From assembly GCF_000224005.2 (NCBI RefSeq), contig NZ_CP007031.1:2509001-2573000 (forward strand): 64,000 nt of DNA. Direction: 5' to 3'. Position numbers and translations under genes: made by a program. Within the stretch, counting starts at the first letter, position 1; every line of letters begins with the position of its first letter. This document shows positions 1-8,765 of the stretch, piece by piece. This stretch comes from Marichromatium purpuratum 984. GTDB taxonomy: Bacteria; Pseudomonadota; Gammaproteobacteria; Chromatiales; Chromatiaceae. The notes under the pieces are model-generated. The model was not told the origin of the DNA, made no database searches, and worked only from the letters and a program-made list of their open reading frames with translations.

Positions 1-306
1 TCAGCAGCACGGCACGGGGGCAGCGGCACATGACACGGGACCTCGGTCGCTAGCGCAGGGCGGGGTTTTCGAGCATAGACAGGGCGACAGTGGGGTGTCC
101 AGACAATCGCGGACAAGACTGACAAAAAACGTCGGGATTCTTGTCAAGCGATCATGCTGCCCCGATCATCAAACAATGAAAACAACGACATAAAAACTGG
201 TCCAGTTCATGCTTTGTTGTTTCCGGAGACGCACCGACCAACACCGCATCGCGCCACCGACGACAACATGGCGCGGTCACCCAACGGGCAGGTGGACCTG
301 CCGGAG
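1..306. other. Left-edge non-coding stretch
   Basis: I see no gene supported here. The only local structure I noticed is a spaced inverted repeat, TGACAA at 120-125 and TTGTCA at 141-146, upstream of the PEP-CTERM-like gene. It could be an operator or chance. An in-frame upstream ATG at 154 would add 51 residues with no signal-peptide character, so I treat 154-306 as leader sequence. Confidence 0.4.
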
Positions 307-1071
307 ATGGCCGAGATGACGCACAACACCACCCTGCTGCTCGCGCTGACCCTGCTGTTCGGCGGGATCGTCCCTGCCACCGCCGGGACCATCACCACCA
401 GGATCGAGGACTTCACCAACGGCGGCGGCTTCTTCGCCGAGGTACGGGTCAGCGATCTCGGCCCCGACCGCATCCGCCTCACCCTCGATGTCTCCGATCC
501 GGTCAATCCGGGGCTGACCCAGGCCGACCTGCTCGCACTCTGGTTCGATCTCGCCGACCCCGGGCTGCTGCCGTCATTCACCCGTCTCGATACCAGCGGC
601 GCGACCGCGAGCCTCGCCGACGACCCCAGCCAGGTGTTCCCGAGCGGGGGTGTACTCGATGCCTGGTTCGACGCCGACGCGATCGGCAGCCTCGGCGGCA
701 ACAACAACCTCAACGGCGGTGGCGGCGTGGCGACGGGCTTTGATATCGGCCTGCTGCTCGGACTCAACGGCGGTCGCGACGGCTTTCAGCAGCAGCGTAC
801 CTTCGACCTGGTGCTGCCCGGACTGAGCAGCGCGGCGCTGACCGATCAACGCATCGGGCTGCGGGTCCAGAGCATCGCCGGCGGGGCCTTCGACGGTATC
901 GGCTCGTCGAAGCTGCTCGGTGAGCTGACCGACACCACGCCGCCGCTGATCGCTACCAGTTTCGCGACCTTTGCAGCGCCATCGGGCAGCATCCCGACCC
1001 CTGCCCCCTGGGTGCTGATCGGGCTCGGCCTCGCTGCACTGACCCCCTGGTCACGGCGACGCACCGGCTGA
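307..1071 (+). CDS. PEP-CTERM-like exported protein
   Basis: A 254-residue protein with a hydrophobic signal peptide near the N-terminus (LLLALTLLFGG) and a C-terminal tail that reads IPTPAPWVLIGLGL, then a short hydrophobic run and the basic cluster SRRR. That tail is the tripartite layout of PEP-CTERM sorting signals (Pro-rich motif, membrane segment, Arg cluster), recognised by exosortase in exopolysaccharide-producing bacteria. The body is rich in Gly, Asp and Asn, with a Gly/Asn run near residue 140, and has no enzyme motif I recognise. The start at 307 (or 316) is chosen because it places the signal peptide at the N-terminus. No exosortase gene is visible in the window. Function unknown. 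Confidence 0.7.
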   Translation: MAEMTHNTTLLLALTLLFGGIVPATAGTITTRIEDFTNGGGFFAEVRVSDLGPDRIRLTLDVSDPVNPGLTQADLLALWFDLADPGLLPSFTRLDTSGATASLADDPSQVFPSGGVLDAWFDADAIGSLGGNNNLNGGGGVATGFDIGLLLGLNGGRDGFQQQRTFDLVLPGLSSAALTDQRIGLRVQSIAGGAFDGIGSSKLLGELTDTTPPLIATSFATFAAPSGSIPTPAPWVLIGLGLAALTPWSRRRTG

Positions 1072-1076
1072 GCAGC

Positions 1077-1985
1077 TCAACCGTTGGCCACACCGTGCGG
1101 GACGTGTCCGGTGGCCACCCGCAACCGCGCCGCCTCGCAGTGCTCGGCCTGGTCGTCGAAGAAGATGTCGGCGTCGAAGGCCTCGAGGAAGGGTGACTTG
1201 CCGAGGCCGCCGAGGAACAGTGACTCGTCGAGCCGAATCCCCCAAGCGCGCAGGGTGCGGATCACCCGCTCGTGCGAGGGCGCGCCACGCGAGGTCACCA
1301 GTGCAGTACGCAGCGGCGCGGCATCGGCCGGGAAAAGCCGCTGCAGCCGATGCAGCGCGACCAGAAACCCCTTGAAGGGCCCGCCCGGCAGCGGGTCGTG
1401 GGCGGCGGCCGATTCACTGGCGTTGAACACCGCCAGCCCCTGCTGGCGATAGAGTCGCTCGGCCTCGTCGGAGAACAGCACCGCGTCGCCGTCGAAGGCG
1501 ATGCGCAACTGGGCGTCGTCGTCGCCGTGCGGCGGCGCGCTGCTCGGCAGCACGGTCGCGGCGGCACAGCCGGCGTCGAGCGCCAGACGCACGTCGGTGG
1601 GATCGGCCGAGAGGAACAGATGGGCGCCGAAGGCGGCGACATAGCGATAGGGGCTCTCGCCCCCGGTGAAGGCGGCGCGCTCGATATCGAGCCCGTGGTG
1701 ATGGGCCGAAGTGAGCACCCGCAGCCCGGTGTCGGAGCTGTTGCGCGAGAGCAGGATCACCTCTACCCGGCCACGATCACCGAGCAGGTCGTTGAGATTC
1801 ATCAGCTTGCGCACCAGCGGGAAGGCCACGCCGGGCTCGAGGACCTCCTGCTCGTGGGCGATCTGGTAGGCATGGTAGGCATCCACGCCCTGCTCCTCGA
1901 ACACCCGGTGCGAGGCGCTGAGATCGAACAGCGCGCGCGAGGAGATCGCCACCACCAGCCGCACCTCATCCATCTCCGTCATCAT
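1077..1985 (-). CDS. 5'-nucleotidase (PF06189-type)
   Basis: A 302-residue protein that looks like the bacterial cytosolic 5'-nucleotidase family (PF06189), which dephosphorylates nucleoside monophosphates. Supporting segments are the N-terminal LVVAISSRALFDL, the central LLSRNSSDTGLRV, the LFLSADPTDVRLALDAG region, and a C-terminal LGGLGKSPFLEAFDADIFFDDQ stretch (first and last parts quoted separately in the family). The conserved DD near the C-terminus would help bind Mg2+. There is no signal peptide. It begins 12 bases after the stop of the small membrane-protein gene on the same strand, so the two are probably cotranscribed. Several in-frame ATGs lie close together at the start (1985, 1982, 1973); the exact one is uncertain. 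Confidence 0.75.
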   Translation of the reverse strand: MMTEMDEVRLVVAISSRALFDLSASHRVFEEQGVDAYHAYQIAHEQEVLEPGVAFPLVRKLMNLNDLLGDRGRVEVILLSRNSSDTGLRVLTSAHHHGLDIERAAFTGGESPYRYVAAFGAHLFLSADPTDVRLALDAGCAAATVLPSSAPPHGDDDAQLRIAFDGDAVLFSDEAERLYRQQGLAVFNASESAAAHDPLPGGPFKGFLVALHRLQRLFPADAAPLRTALVTSRGAPSHERVIRTLRAWGIRLDESLFLGGLGKSPFLEAFDADIFFDDQAEHCEAARLRVATGHVPHGVANG

Positions 1986-1997
1986 CCCGACAGCCAG

Positions 1998-2528
1998 CTA
2001 CCAGGGCATGAACCAGTTCATGAACTGCATCGGCCGGCTGATGCTCTGGTTCATCACCGCCATGTCGTTGCGCATCGACGAGGTCGAGTAGGTCATGTGC
2101 TGCATCGCGCGGTCCATCGACTGCAGGCTGTCGAGCATCGGCTCGAGGGTGTTGACGTCATGGGCGAGCGAGTCGACGCCGATGCCCATGTTGCGCATGG
2201 TGGCGGTCATCTGGCCCATGTTGTCGGAGATCGACTGCATGTTGCTGGCCAGCACGGTCATGTTGGTGTCGACGCTGATCGCCAGATAGTGCACGTCCTT
2301 GGCGAGACTGAAGACCAGATAGAAGCCGTAGGCGGCGAGGATGATGAAGGCGAAGAGGGTCGGATAGACGATCAGCTCCCAGCGCTTGGCGCTGGTCTCG
2401 AAGGCCTGCGAGAGACGCTCGATGGCATAGGCATTGAGGTGCGACTCGGCGGCGACCTCGTCGATGGTCTCGCTGCTGGCGCGTCCCCGCGCCTCCTCCT
2501 CGCCCGCTGGGTTCTGATGATCGGCCAT
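1998..2528 (-). CDS. Hypothetical membrane protein, coiled-coil tail
   Basis: A 176-residue protein I cannot name. It has an acidic N-terminal region, one clear membrane segment at about residues 53-76 (LIVYPTLFAFIILAAYGFY), then a region very rich in Met, Asn, Ser and Asp with regularly spaced hydrophobics that looks like a long amphipathic helix or coiled coil, and an aromatic C-terminus (MNWFMPW). The layout suggests a protein anchored by one helix with most of its length on one side of the membrane. It lies 12 bases upstream of the 5'-nucleotidase on the same strand. I infer no function. Confidence 0.7.
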   Translation of the reverse strand: MADHQNPAGEEEARGRASSETIDEVAAESHLNAYAIERLSQAFETSAKRWELIVYPTLFAFIILAAYGFYLVFSLAKDVHYLAISVDTNMTVLASNMQSISDNMGQMTATMRNMGIGVDSLAHDVNTLEPMLDSLQSMDRAMQHMTYSTSSMRNDMAVMNQSISRPMQFMNWFMPW

Positions 2529-2682
2529 GATGAGACAGACTGCTCGTTGTGATTGTCCACCGGCCAGGGCCGGACGACCGGCTCGGAACGCTGATCTTCG
2601 AGATTAACAGAATTGCCACGACGGGCAACACGGACGATCCCAGTGGAAACGGCCAAGTACCGTGCGAAGCCGGTCGGCTGGC

Positions 2683-3312
2683 TCAGACGAGTTCGGGGTA
2701 GAGCGCCGCGGCCAGCGCCAGGAACTCGCGCGCGCCCTTGCCCCGGTGTTCGAGCTCGAACACCGCCAGCCCCTCGCTGAAGGAGCGCCGGAACAGGGTG
2801 CGCTGCGACAGGCGCGGGCGGATGAAACGGAGACCGGGGAGCGCGACCAGCGCTGCGGCGGCCTCGGCGGTCTCGCGCACCGCGTGGTGGGTGTCTCCGC
2901 GGTTGATGAAGCCGAGGATCTCGGGCGTGCGCGCCAGCCCCTCCTCGGCGATCAGGCGGATGTAGCGCTGCGCCGACCAGATATCGGCCTGCGACGGCTG
3001 CACCGGCACCAGCACCCGGTCGCACACCGCCAACGCCCGGCGCATCGCCGCCATGTCGGCGGTGCCGACATCGATCAGCACCTCATCGGCCTCGCCCAGC
3101 GCGGGATCGTCGAGCGCGGCCAGCGGCTCGACCGCCAGCGCCGGCTCGAACCCCTCCTCCCGGCGCACCTCGAGCACGTCGCTGAGGGTCGCCTGGGGGT
3201 CGGCATCGATCAGCCGCACCCGGCGCTCGGCCATGGCCAGCCACACCGCAAGATTGAAGGTGACGGTGCTCTTGCCTGAGCCACCCTTGAGACTGCCGAC
3301 GATGGTGATCAT
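2683..3312 (-). CDS. ParA/MinD-family ATPase (orphan)
   Basis: A 209-residue ParA-type P-loop ATPase. The deviant Walker A motif KGGSGKST lies within the first 20 residues, followed by the switch segment LIDADPQATLSD and a Walker B-like LIDVGT. Such proteins position plasmids, chromosomes or protein clusters. No parB or partner gene adjoins it, so the cargo is unknown. The ATG at 3312 is preferred over the TTG at 3321 because a GAGGAG ribosome site sits 9 bases upstream of the ATG. At 209 residues it is close to the short ParA class (ParF/McdA type) without an N-terminal DNA-binding domain. Confidence 0.82.
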   Translation of the reverse strand: MITIVGSLKGGSGKSTVTFNLAVWLAMAERRVRLIDADPQATLSDVLEVRREEGFEPALAVEPLAALDDPALGEADEVLIDVGTADMAAMRRALAVCDRVLVPVQPSQADIWSAQRYIRLIAEEGLARTPEILGFINRGDTHHAVRETAEAAAALVALPGLRFIRPRLSQRTLFRRSFSEGLAVFELEHRGKGAREFLALAAALYPELV

Positions 3313-3389
3313 GCTGCACAACTCCTCAACGACTGCTCCCCGGGCGGACCAGGCGGGGCGCCGCCGCCATGCCCGGCGGCACCTCCTCC

Positions 3390-4154
3390 CTAGCGCTGCT
3401 GCTGTGGCTCGGCGCGGCTATAGCCCTCGGGGACGCTGAACAGGTGATCGGGCTGCGGGCCGACGTGGATGGCGTCGAGTTCGCGCACATAACCGCCGGG
3501 GAACTCCTCGCGCACCGCCAGCCCCAACTCGGGGTCGAACCACTGGAAGGTCCGGGTCGGCTGCTGGTTCGGCGCGCTGGCGGTCACCTCCCACTTCTCG
3601 ACTTGGCGTCCATCGAGCCGCTCCTCGCCGATCAGATGCAGCTCCATGCGCCGACCATCGGGCATCTCGTACTTCAGCGGCAGCCCGCGCTCGACATCGA
3701 GCCACTGGGCGCCGGTGAGGGTCTGGCCGTCGCGGCTGATCGTCATCTCCCACTTGACCGCGACACGACCGCCGACGGTCTCCTCGCCGGCGCGCCGACA
3801 GTTCATCTCCGGCAGCCCGGCGCAGGGGTTGCGCTCGGCCGAGGGGGCGGGCAACGGATCACTGCTCGCCTGGGGCGGGAGGCTGCGCTCCATGTAGACG
3901 CGCTGCGCCGGCAGCAGCAACCACTCGCGCCCCTGGTCACGATCGACGATGCGCACCATCTCCCGCCCCTCGCGGGTCATCTCGACGCGCATCCGTCCGT
4001 CGCCGACATACATCCGCCCCGAGGTCGTCTGCCCGTCCGGGGCGCGACTGAGCATCTCGGCGGAGAACTCGGTCGCCGCCGAAGCCCCCTGGGCCATCGC
4101 GGCCAGACCGGCGCCGAGGGCGACGGCCGTCTGCATCCATTGTTTCAACCGCAT
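3390..4154 (-). CDS. Exported protein, LolA/DUF4412-like
   Basis: A 254-residue exported protein with a signal peptide (MRLKQWMQTAVALGAGLA, cleaved after ASA near residue 26). The mature part has repeated beta-strand-like segments: GRMYVGDGRMRVEM, LLLPAQRVYMER, KWEMTISRDGQ, QWLDVERGLPLKYEM and WFDPELGLAVREE. This resembles periplasmic proteins of the LolA-like or DUF4412 kind that handle hydrophobic ligands; the assignment is by general resemblance only. A CAGLPEMNC segment could form a disulfide. The start at 4154 has an AGGAGG ribosome site upstream. It lies 56 bases after the next gene on the same strand, so they may form a unit. Confidence 0.65.
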   Translation of the reverse strand: MRLKQWMQTAVALGAGLAAMAQGASAATEFSAEMLSRAPDGQTTSGRMYVGDGRMRVEMTREGREMVRIVDRDQGREWLLLPAQRVYMERSLPPQASSDPLPAPSAERNPCAGLPEMNCRRAGEETVGGRVAVKWEMTISRDGQTLTGAQWLDVERGLPLKYEMPDGRRMELHLIGEERLDGRQVEKWEVTASAPNQQPTRTFQWFDPELGLAVREEFPGGYVRELDAIHVGPQPDHLFSVPEGYSRAEPQQQR

Positions 4155-4210
4155 GACGTCAGCTCCTCCTGATGGTGTGTGGGATGGTGATCGGGACCAC
4201 GCCGCTGAGG

Positions 4211-4663
4211 TCAGTCCAGGGACCAGGGGGCGGGCCAACCGAGGGGTGGCGGCGCCTGGCCGTCACTCGAGCGCTGTCGTCGCGGCCGCCAGTCGCGATT
4301 CCTTGTCTCATCACGCCGCATGCGTTCGCGCTCGGTCAGCGGTCGGAAGCGATACTCGATCCCCTCCCCCGGCACCACCAATGGCGCATCGGCGCGACGC
4401 CCGGGCTCACGGAAGCGATAGCCCGGAACCTCATCCGTCCTCGTCTCCTCAGCGCCCCAGGGGCGGAAGCGATAGCCGTCGTCGCGAGCGCGCGGCGGCG
4501 CTGACCAGACAGGCGGTGCGGCCTGCTGCTCGAGCCCCTGCTCGAAGCCCTGGCGATAGGGTGAATCCGCCCCATCGGGGGCCGACCACAGCGATTGGGC
4601 GGCCCCGGGGGCCGCGCACCAGAGCGCGCACACCAGGGTGGCGGCCGACAACCGACGCATCAT
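4211..4663 (-). CDS. Small exported protein with YRFR motifs
   Basis: A 150-residue protein of unknown function. It starts with a signal peptide (MMRRLSAATLVCALWCAAPG, likely cleavage after GAAQ). The mature protein is rich in Arg, Pro and Glu and carries three short repeats, GYRFRPWG, GYRFREPG and EYRFRPLT, about 20-30 residues apart, then a basic region (RRDETRNRDWRPRRQR). No cysteines remain after the signal peptide. It looks like a disordered periplasmic protein. It precedes the LolA-like exported protein on the same strand. Confidence 0.6.
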   Translation of the reverse strand: MMRRLSAATLVCALWCAAPGAAQSLWSAPDGADSPYRQGFEQGLEQQAAPPVWSAPPRARDDGYRFRPWGAEETRTDEVPGYRFREPGRRADAPLVVPGEGIEYRFRPLTERERMRRDETRNRDWRPRRQRSSDGQAPPPLGWPAPWSLD

Positions 4664-4752
4664 GAACGTGACTCCTTGTGCACGCTCACACGGCGACGTG
4701 CAACGCAGCGACCTTAGCAGACCGCCCCGGCAGGCGACCAGACGGAGACGAC

Positions 4753-7700
4753 TCAGTCATCGCTCGGCGGCTCCTGAGCGTCGTCCTTCAACTGGATGCC
4801 ACGCCGCCCGCTGCGCTTGGCGGTCTTGCGCGTCGTGGTCGACTTCGCCGTGGTCTTGCGCGCCGTCGTCTTCTTCGCGGTGGCCTTCTTCGCCGTCGTC
4901 TTCTTGGCGGTCGTCTTCTTCGCCGGCGACTCGGACTCAGGCTCAGGTTTCGGTTTCGGCTCGGCGGCACGCGTCGTGGGCGACGCACCCGCTGCCGGAG
5001 TGTCGCTCGGCGGCGCCGCCGTGGTCCGCGGCGGTACCGGGCGCTGCGGCTGGCGCCGCTCGCGCCAACGCCCGAGCATCCCCTTGAGCGCCTCGAACAG
5101 CAACACGAAGATCGCGCGCACCGCATAGAACACCATCACCAGGATCTCACCGACCTGGGCGGCGATCCGGCGCATCCGTCCCGCGCCTTGCGCGGCATCG
5201 GGACGCGCACGCGCCGCGGCCTCGGCGGCCTCCTCGCGCTCGGCGAGACAGGGTACCCGCACCCCGGGCGGCGCGCTCGCCGCTGCGACCTCGCACATGG
5301 CCTCGCTCGCGGCGACACAGCCGAGCGGGATCACGATCAGGGTGAGCAGGGTCGAGACCACCACGCCCGAGAGCAGCGAGATCGCCATGCCCTGGAAGAT
5401 CGGGTCGGTGATGATCACGCTGGAGCCGGCGACCAGCGCCAGTGCGGTGATGAGGATCGGGCGCGTGCGGATCTTGCAGGCGCGGATCATCGCCTCGGCC
5501 ACCGGCACGCCCTTCTGGATCTCGTGGATGGCGAAATCCACCAGCAGGATGGAGTTGCGCACGATGATCCCGGCCAGGGCGATCCAGCCGATCATCGAGG
5601 TGGCGGTGAACTCGCCGCCCATGCCCATGGCGAAGACCAGCGCGTGGGTGGGGATGATGCCGAGCAGGGTCAGCGGGATCGGCGCCATGATCACCAGCGG
5701 GATGCGGAAATTGCCGAACTCCCACACCACCAGGATGTAGATCAGCACCAGGGCGACGGCGAAGGCCGCACCCATGTCGCGGAAGGTCTCGAAGGTGACC
5801 GTCCACTCACCGGCCCACTGCCAGGCGAGCCGCCCGTCGTTGGGCGGTGCGCCGAGCCAGTGGAAGGCATCGCCGAAACCACCGCCGGCGTTCGGACGCG
5901 AGCCGTCCGGGGCGAGGTAGTCCTGCTCGGCCATCAGGTCCTGGACCTGGAACATGGCATAGACCGGCGCGGCCAGACGCCCGCCGACATCGGCGACGAC
6001 GTATTCGACCGGGCGCAGGTCCTTGTGATAGATCAGGTCCTCCTCGGGGGTCAGCACGAAACGCCCGAGCTCGCTCAGCGGCACCGTGAAGCCCTGCTTG
6101 GAGAGGATCGGCAGATCGCCCAGACGCTCGATCTGCGAGCGCTCGGCCAGCGGCACCTGGATGACGATCCGGGTCGGCTCGTGACCGCTCTGACGCCCGG
6201 TCTGCTGCTTGATGTCGCCCATGGTGGCGCCACCGAGGGCCATCTCGAGGTTGCGGTTGATGGTGTCGACCGAGATGCCGCGACGCACCGCCTTCTCGGT
6301 ATCGACCTCGAAGCGCCAGTAGTCGAAGTCGTCGCGCAGATAGTTGTCGACATCGCGCGCGCTCGGCGCCTGCCCGAAGAAGGCGGTGACATCACGCGCG
6401 AACTCGCGACGCAGCTCCGGGGTCGGACCGTAGATCTCGGCGACCACCGATTGCAGCACCGGCGGCCCCGGCGGCATCTCCACCACCGCGACCCGCGCAC
6501 CGGCCTGGTGCGCCGTGGCGGTGATCAGCTCGCGCGCGGCGACCGCGATCTCGTGACTGCTGCGCTCGCGCGCGTGCTTGTCGGTGAGCTGGACCTGCAG
6601 CTCGCCCTGCCAGGGATCGGCGCGTAGATAGTAGTGGCGCACCATGCCGTTGAAATCGAACGGGCGCGCGGTGCCGGCATAGAGCTGGATTGCGGTCACT
6701 TCGGGCAGGGTGCGCAGCTGCTCGGCGAGCCGGTGGGCGAGGTTCGCCGTCACCGGCAACGCCGTGCCCTCGGGCATGTCGATCACCACCGAGAACTCGG
6801 GCTTGTTGTCGAGCGGCATCATCTTCACCGCCACCCACTTGAAGTAGAACAAGGAGCAGGCGAAGAGGAAGGTGCCCCAGAGCACCAGGCGGAAGATGCG
6901 CCGCTTGGCGCGGCTCTCCATCAGCGGGGTAAGCACGCGGCGGAAGAAGCGCTCGAGGCGCTCGGCGTCGCGATGCTCGCGCCGCTCGGCGGCGGCGAGA
7001 TAGCCCATCGAGGGCTTCAGCCACTTGGAGATCGCCAGATAGGGGGTGAAGACGAAGGCGGCGAACAGCGAGACGAACATCGCCACCGAGCCGAGCACCG
7101 GGATCGGCGCCATGTAGGGTCCCATCATGCCGCTGACGAAGCCCATCGGCAGCAGCGCCGCAATCACCGTGAAGGTGGCGAGGATGGTCGGGTTGCCGAC
7201 CTCGCGCACCGCATCGACCGCGGTGGCCTCGTCGGTGCGCCCCTCGGCGAGCCAGCGCCGATAGATGTTCTCGACCACCACGATGGCGTCGTCGACGAGG
7301 ATGCCGATGGAGAAGATCAGCGCAAACAGGCTCACCCGGTCGATGGTGAACTCGCCCACCCAGGCGATGAACACCGTCATGAACAGCACCACCGGGATCA
7401 CCAGCATCACCACCAGCGCCGGGCGCACCGCGCGGAAGGCGATCAGCACCAGCACCACCACGAACAGGGTGGCCTTGATCAGCTTCCAGATCAGCTCCGA
7501 GACCTTCTGGTCGGCCGACTCACCGTAGTTGCGGGTGACGCTGACCTCGACGTTGTCGGGAATGCGCGAACCGCGCAGCTCCTCGACCCGCTCGAGAATG
7601 GCATCGGCCACGGTCACGCCGTTGGTCAGCTCCTTCTTGGCGATGGCGAGGGTGACGGCGGGACGACCATCGGCGCGGGTCTCGATCTCGGCGGCCGGTC

Positions 7701-8622
7701 CGGTGTAATAGGTGACGAGCTGGCTGGCGTCCTCGGGACCGAGACGGATCTCGGCGACGTCGTACATGTAGACCGGGATGTCGTTGTAGGTCCCGACCAC
7801 CAGTCGGCTGATGTCCTCGACCCCGGTGAGGAAGGCGCCGGTGGTGACGGTGAAGTGCGCGCCGCTCGACTCGACCCCACCGGCGACGGTCTCGGCGTTG
7901 GCGCTCCTGAGCGTCTGCGCCACCTGATCGAGACTGATGCGATAACCCGAGAGTCGCTCGGGCGAGACGTCGATGGTGACCTGCTCGCGCCGCCCCCCGA
8001 CGATGAAGGCGTTGCCGGTGTCCTCGACCTGTTTGAGCGCCTGCAGCAGATCCTGGGCCAGCAGGCGCAGTTGACCGTCGTCGACATCGGCGATGCCGTT
8101 GTCGTCGAGATCCTTCGACCACAGCGTCAAGGTGACGATGGGCACATCGTCGATGCCCTTGCTCTTGACCAGGGGCGGCAGCACCCCCGGCGGGATCAGA
8201 TCCATGTTGGAGGCGAGCTTGTCGTTGACCTTGACCAGCGAGGGACCCATCTCCTCGCCGACGTCGAACTCGACGGTCACCAGCCCCTCGCCACGACGCG
8301 AGGCCGAGTAGACATGCTTGACCCCGGGGATCTCGCTGATCAGCCGCTCCAGCGGCTGGGTGGCGATATTGGCCACCTGCTGCGCCGAGGCGCCCGGATA
8401 CTGCACCATGATGTCGATCATGGGCACCGAGATCTGCGGATCCTCCTGGCGCGGGGTCATGATCAACCCGAGCAGGCCCATCATCAGCATCGCCGCGTAG
8501 AGCAGCGGCGAGAGCGGCGAACGGATGAAGAAGCGGGCGGTGCGCCCGGCGATACCGAGGTGCGCGTCGTCGGCGAGACGGGTGTCTTGATCCGAGGTCA
8601 TGGGGGTTACGTCTTGGCTCAT
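4753..8622 (-). CDS. RND efflux pump with H1-like C-terminal tail
   Basis: A 1289-residue inner-membrane pump of the RND (AcrB-like) superfamily, a proton-driven exporter. It shows the usual layout: first helix near residue 35, a periplasmic porter domain with PGASAQQVANIATQPLE, a membrane block with GILVDDAIVVVENIY, a second porter domain, and a final block with GIIVRNSILLVDFAI. Most relatives end near residue 1050-1100. This one adds a predicted extra hydrophobic segment (about 1160-1184), a Pro/Glu linker, and from about 1234 a run of KKTTA-type repeats like histone H1 tails. The adaptor gene lies just upstream on the same strand. The substrate cannot be read from sequence. An alternative ATG lies at 8601. 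Confidence 0.88.
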   Translation of the reverse strand: MSQDVTPMTSDQDTRLADDAHLGIAGRTARFFIRSPLSPLLYAAMLMMGLLGLIMTPRQEDPQISVPMIDIMVQYPGASAQQVANIATQPLERLISEIPGVKHVYSASRRGEGLVTVEFDVGEEMGPSLVKVNDKLASNMDLIPPGVLPPLVKSKGIDDVPIVTLTLWSKDLDDNGIADVDDGQLRLLAQDLLQALKQVEDTGNAFIVGGRREQVTIDVSPERLSGYRISLDQVAQTLRSANAETVAGGVESSGAHFTVTTGAFLTGVEDISRLVVGTYNDIPVYMYDVAEIRLGPEDASQLVTYYTGPAAEIETRADGRPAVTLAIAKKELTNGVTVADAILERVEELRGSRIPDNVEVSVTRNYGESADQKVSELIWKLIKATLFVVVLVLIAFRAVRPALVVMLVIPVVLFMTVFIAWVGEFTIDRVSLFALIFSIGILVDDAIVVVENIYRRWLAEGRTDEATAVDAVREVGNPTILATFTVIAALLPMGFVSGMMGPYMAPIPVLGSVAMFVSLFAAFVFTPYLAISKWLKPSMGYLAAAERREHRDAERLERFFRRVLTPLMESRAKRRIFRLVLWGTFLFACSLFYFKWVAVKMMPLDNKPEFSVVIDMPEGTALPVTANLAHRLAEQLRTLPEVTAIQLYAGTARPFDFNGMVRHYYLRADPWQGELQVQLTDKHARERSSHEIAVAARELITATAHQAGARVAVVEMPPGPPVLQSVVAEIYGPTPELRREFARDVTAFFGQAPSARDVDNYLRDDFDYWRFEVDTEKAVRRGISVDTINRNLEMALGGATMGDIKQQTGRQSGHEPTRIVIQVPLAERSQIERLGDLPILSKQGFTVPLSELGRFVLTPEEDLIYHKDLRPVEYVVADVGGRLAAPVYAMFQVQDLMAEQDYLAPDGSRPNAGGGFGDAFHWLGAPPNDGRLAWQWAGEWTVTFETFRDMGAAFAVALVLIYILVVWEFGNFRIPLVIMAPIPLTLLGIIPTHALVFAMGMGGEFTATSMIGWIALAGIIVRNSILLVDFAIHEIQKGVPVAEAMIRACKIRTRPILITALALVAGSSVIITDPIFQGMAISLLSGVVVSTLLTLIVIPLGCVAASEAMCEVAAASAPPGVRVPCLAEREEAAEAAARARPDAAQGAGRMRRIAAQVGEILVMVFYAVRAIFVLLFEALKGMLGRWRERRQPQRPVPPRTTAAPPSDTPAAGASPTTRAAEPKPKPEPESESPAKKTTAKKTTAKKATAKKTTARKTTAKSTTTRKTAKRSGRRGIQLKDDAQEPPSDD

Positions 8623-8765
8623 GTCGAATCCAGCTTGTACGGGCCAGCGCGGCGTGGCGGCGATCGGCGGACGCCCGCGGCGGGCGTCGCTGCCCAGCGG
8701 CGCGACGGTCGCAGGCCGTCACGCCGGGTCGCGGGCGGTCCTGCGCGCCGCGACCGGTTGATCCG

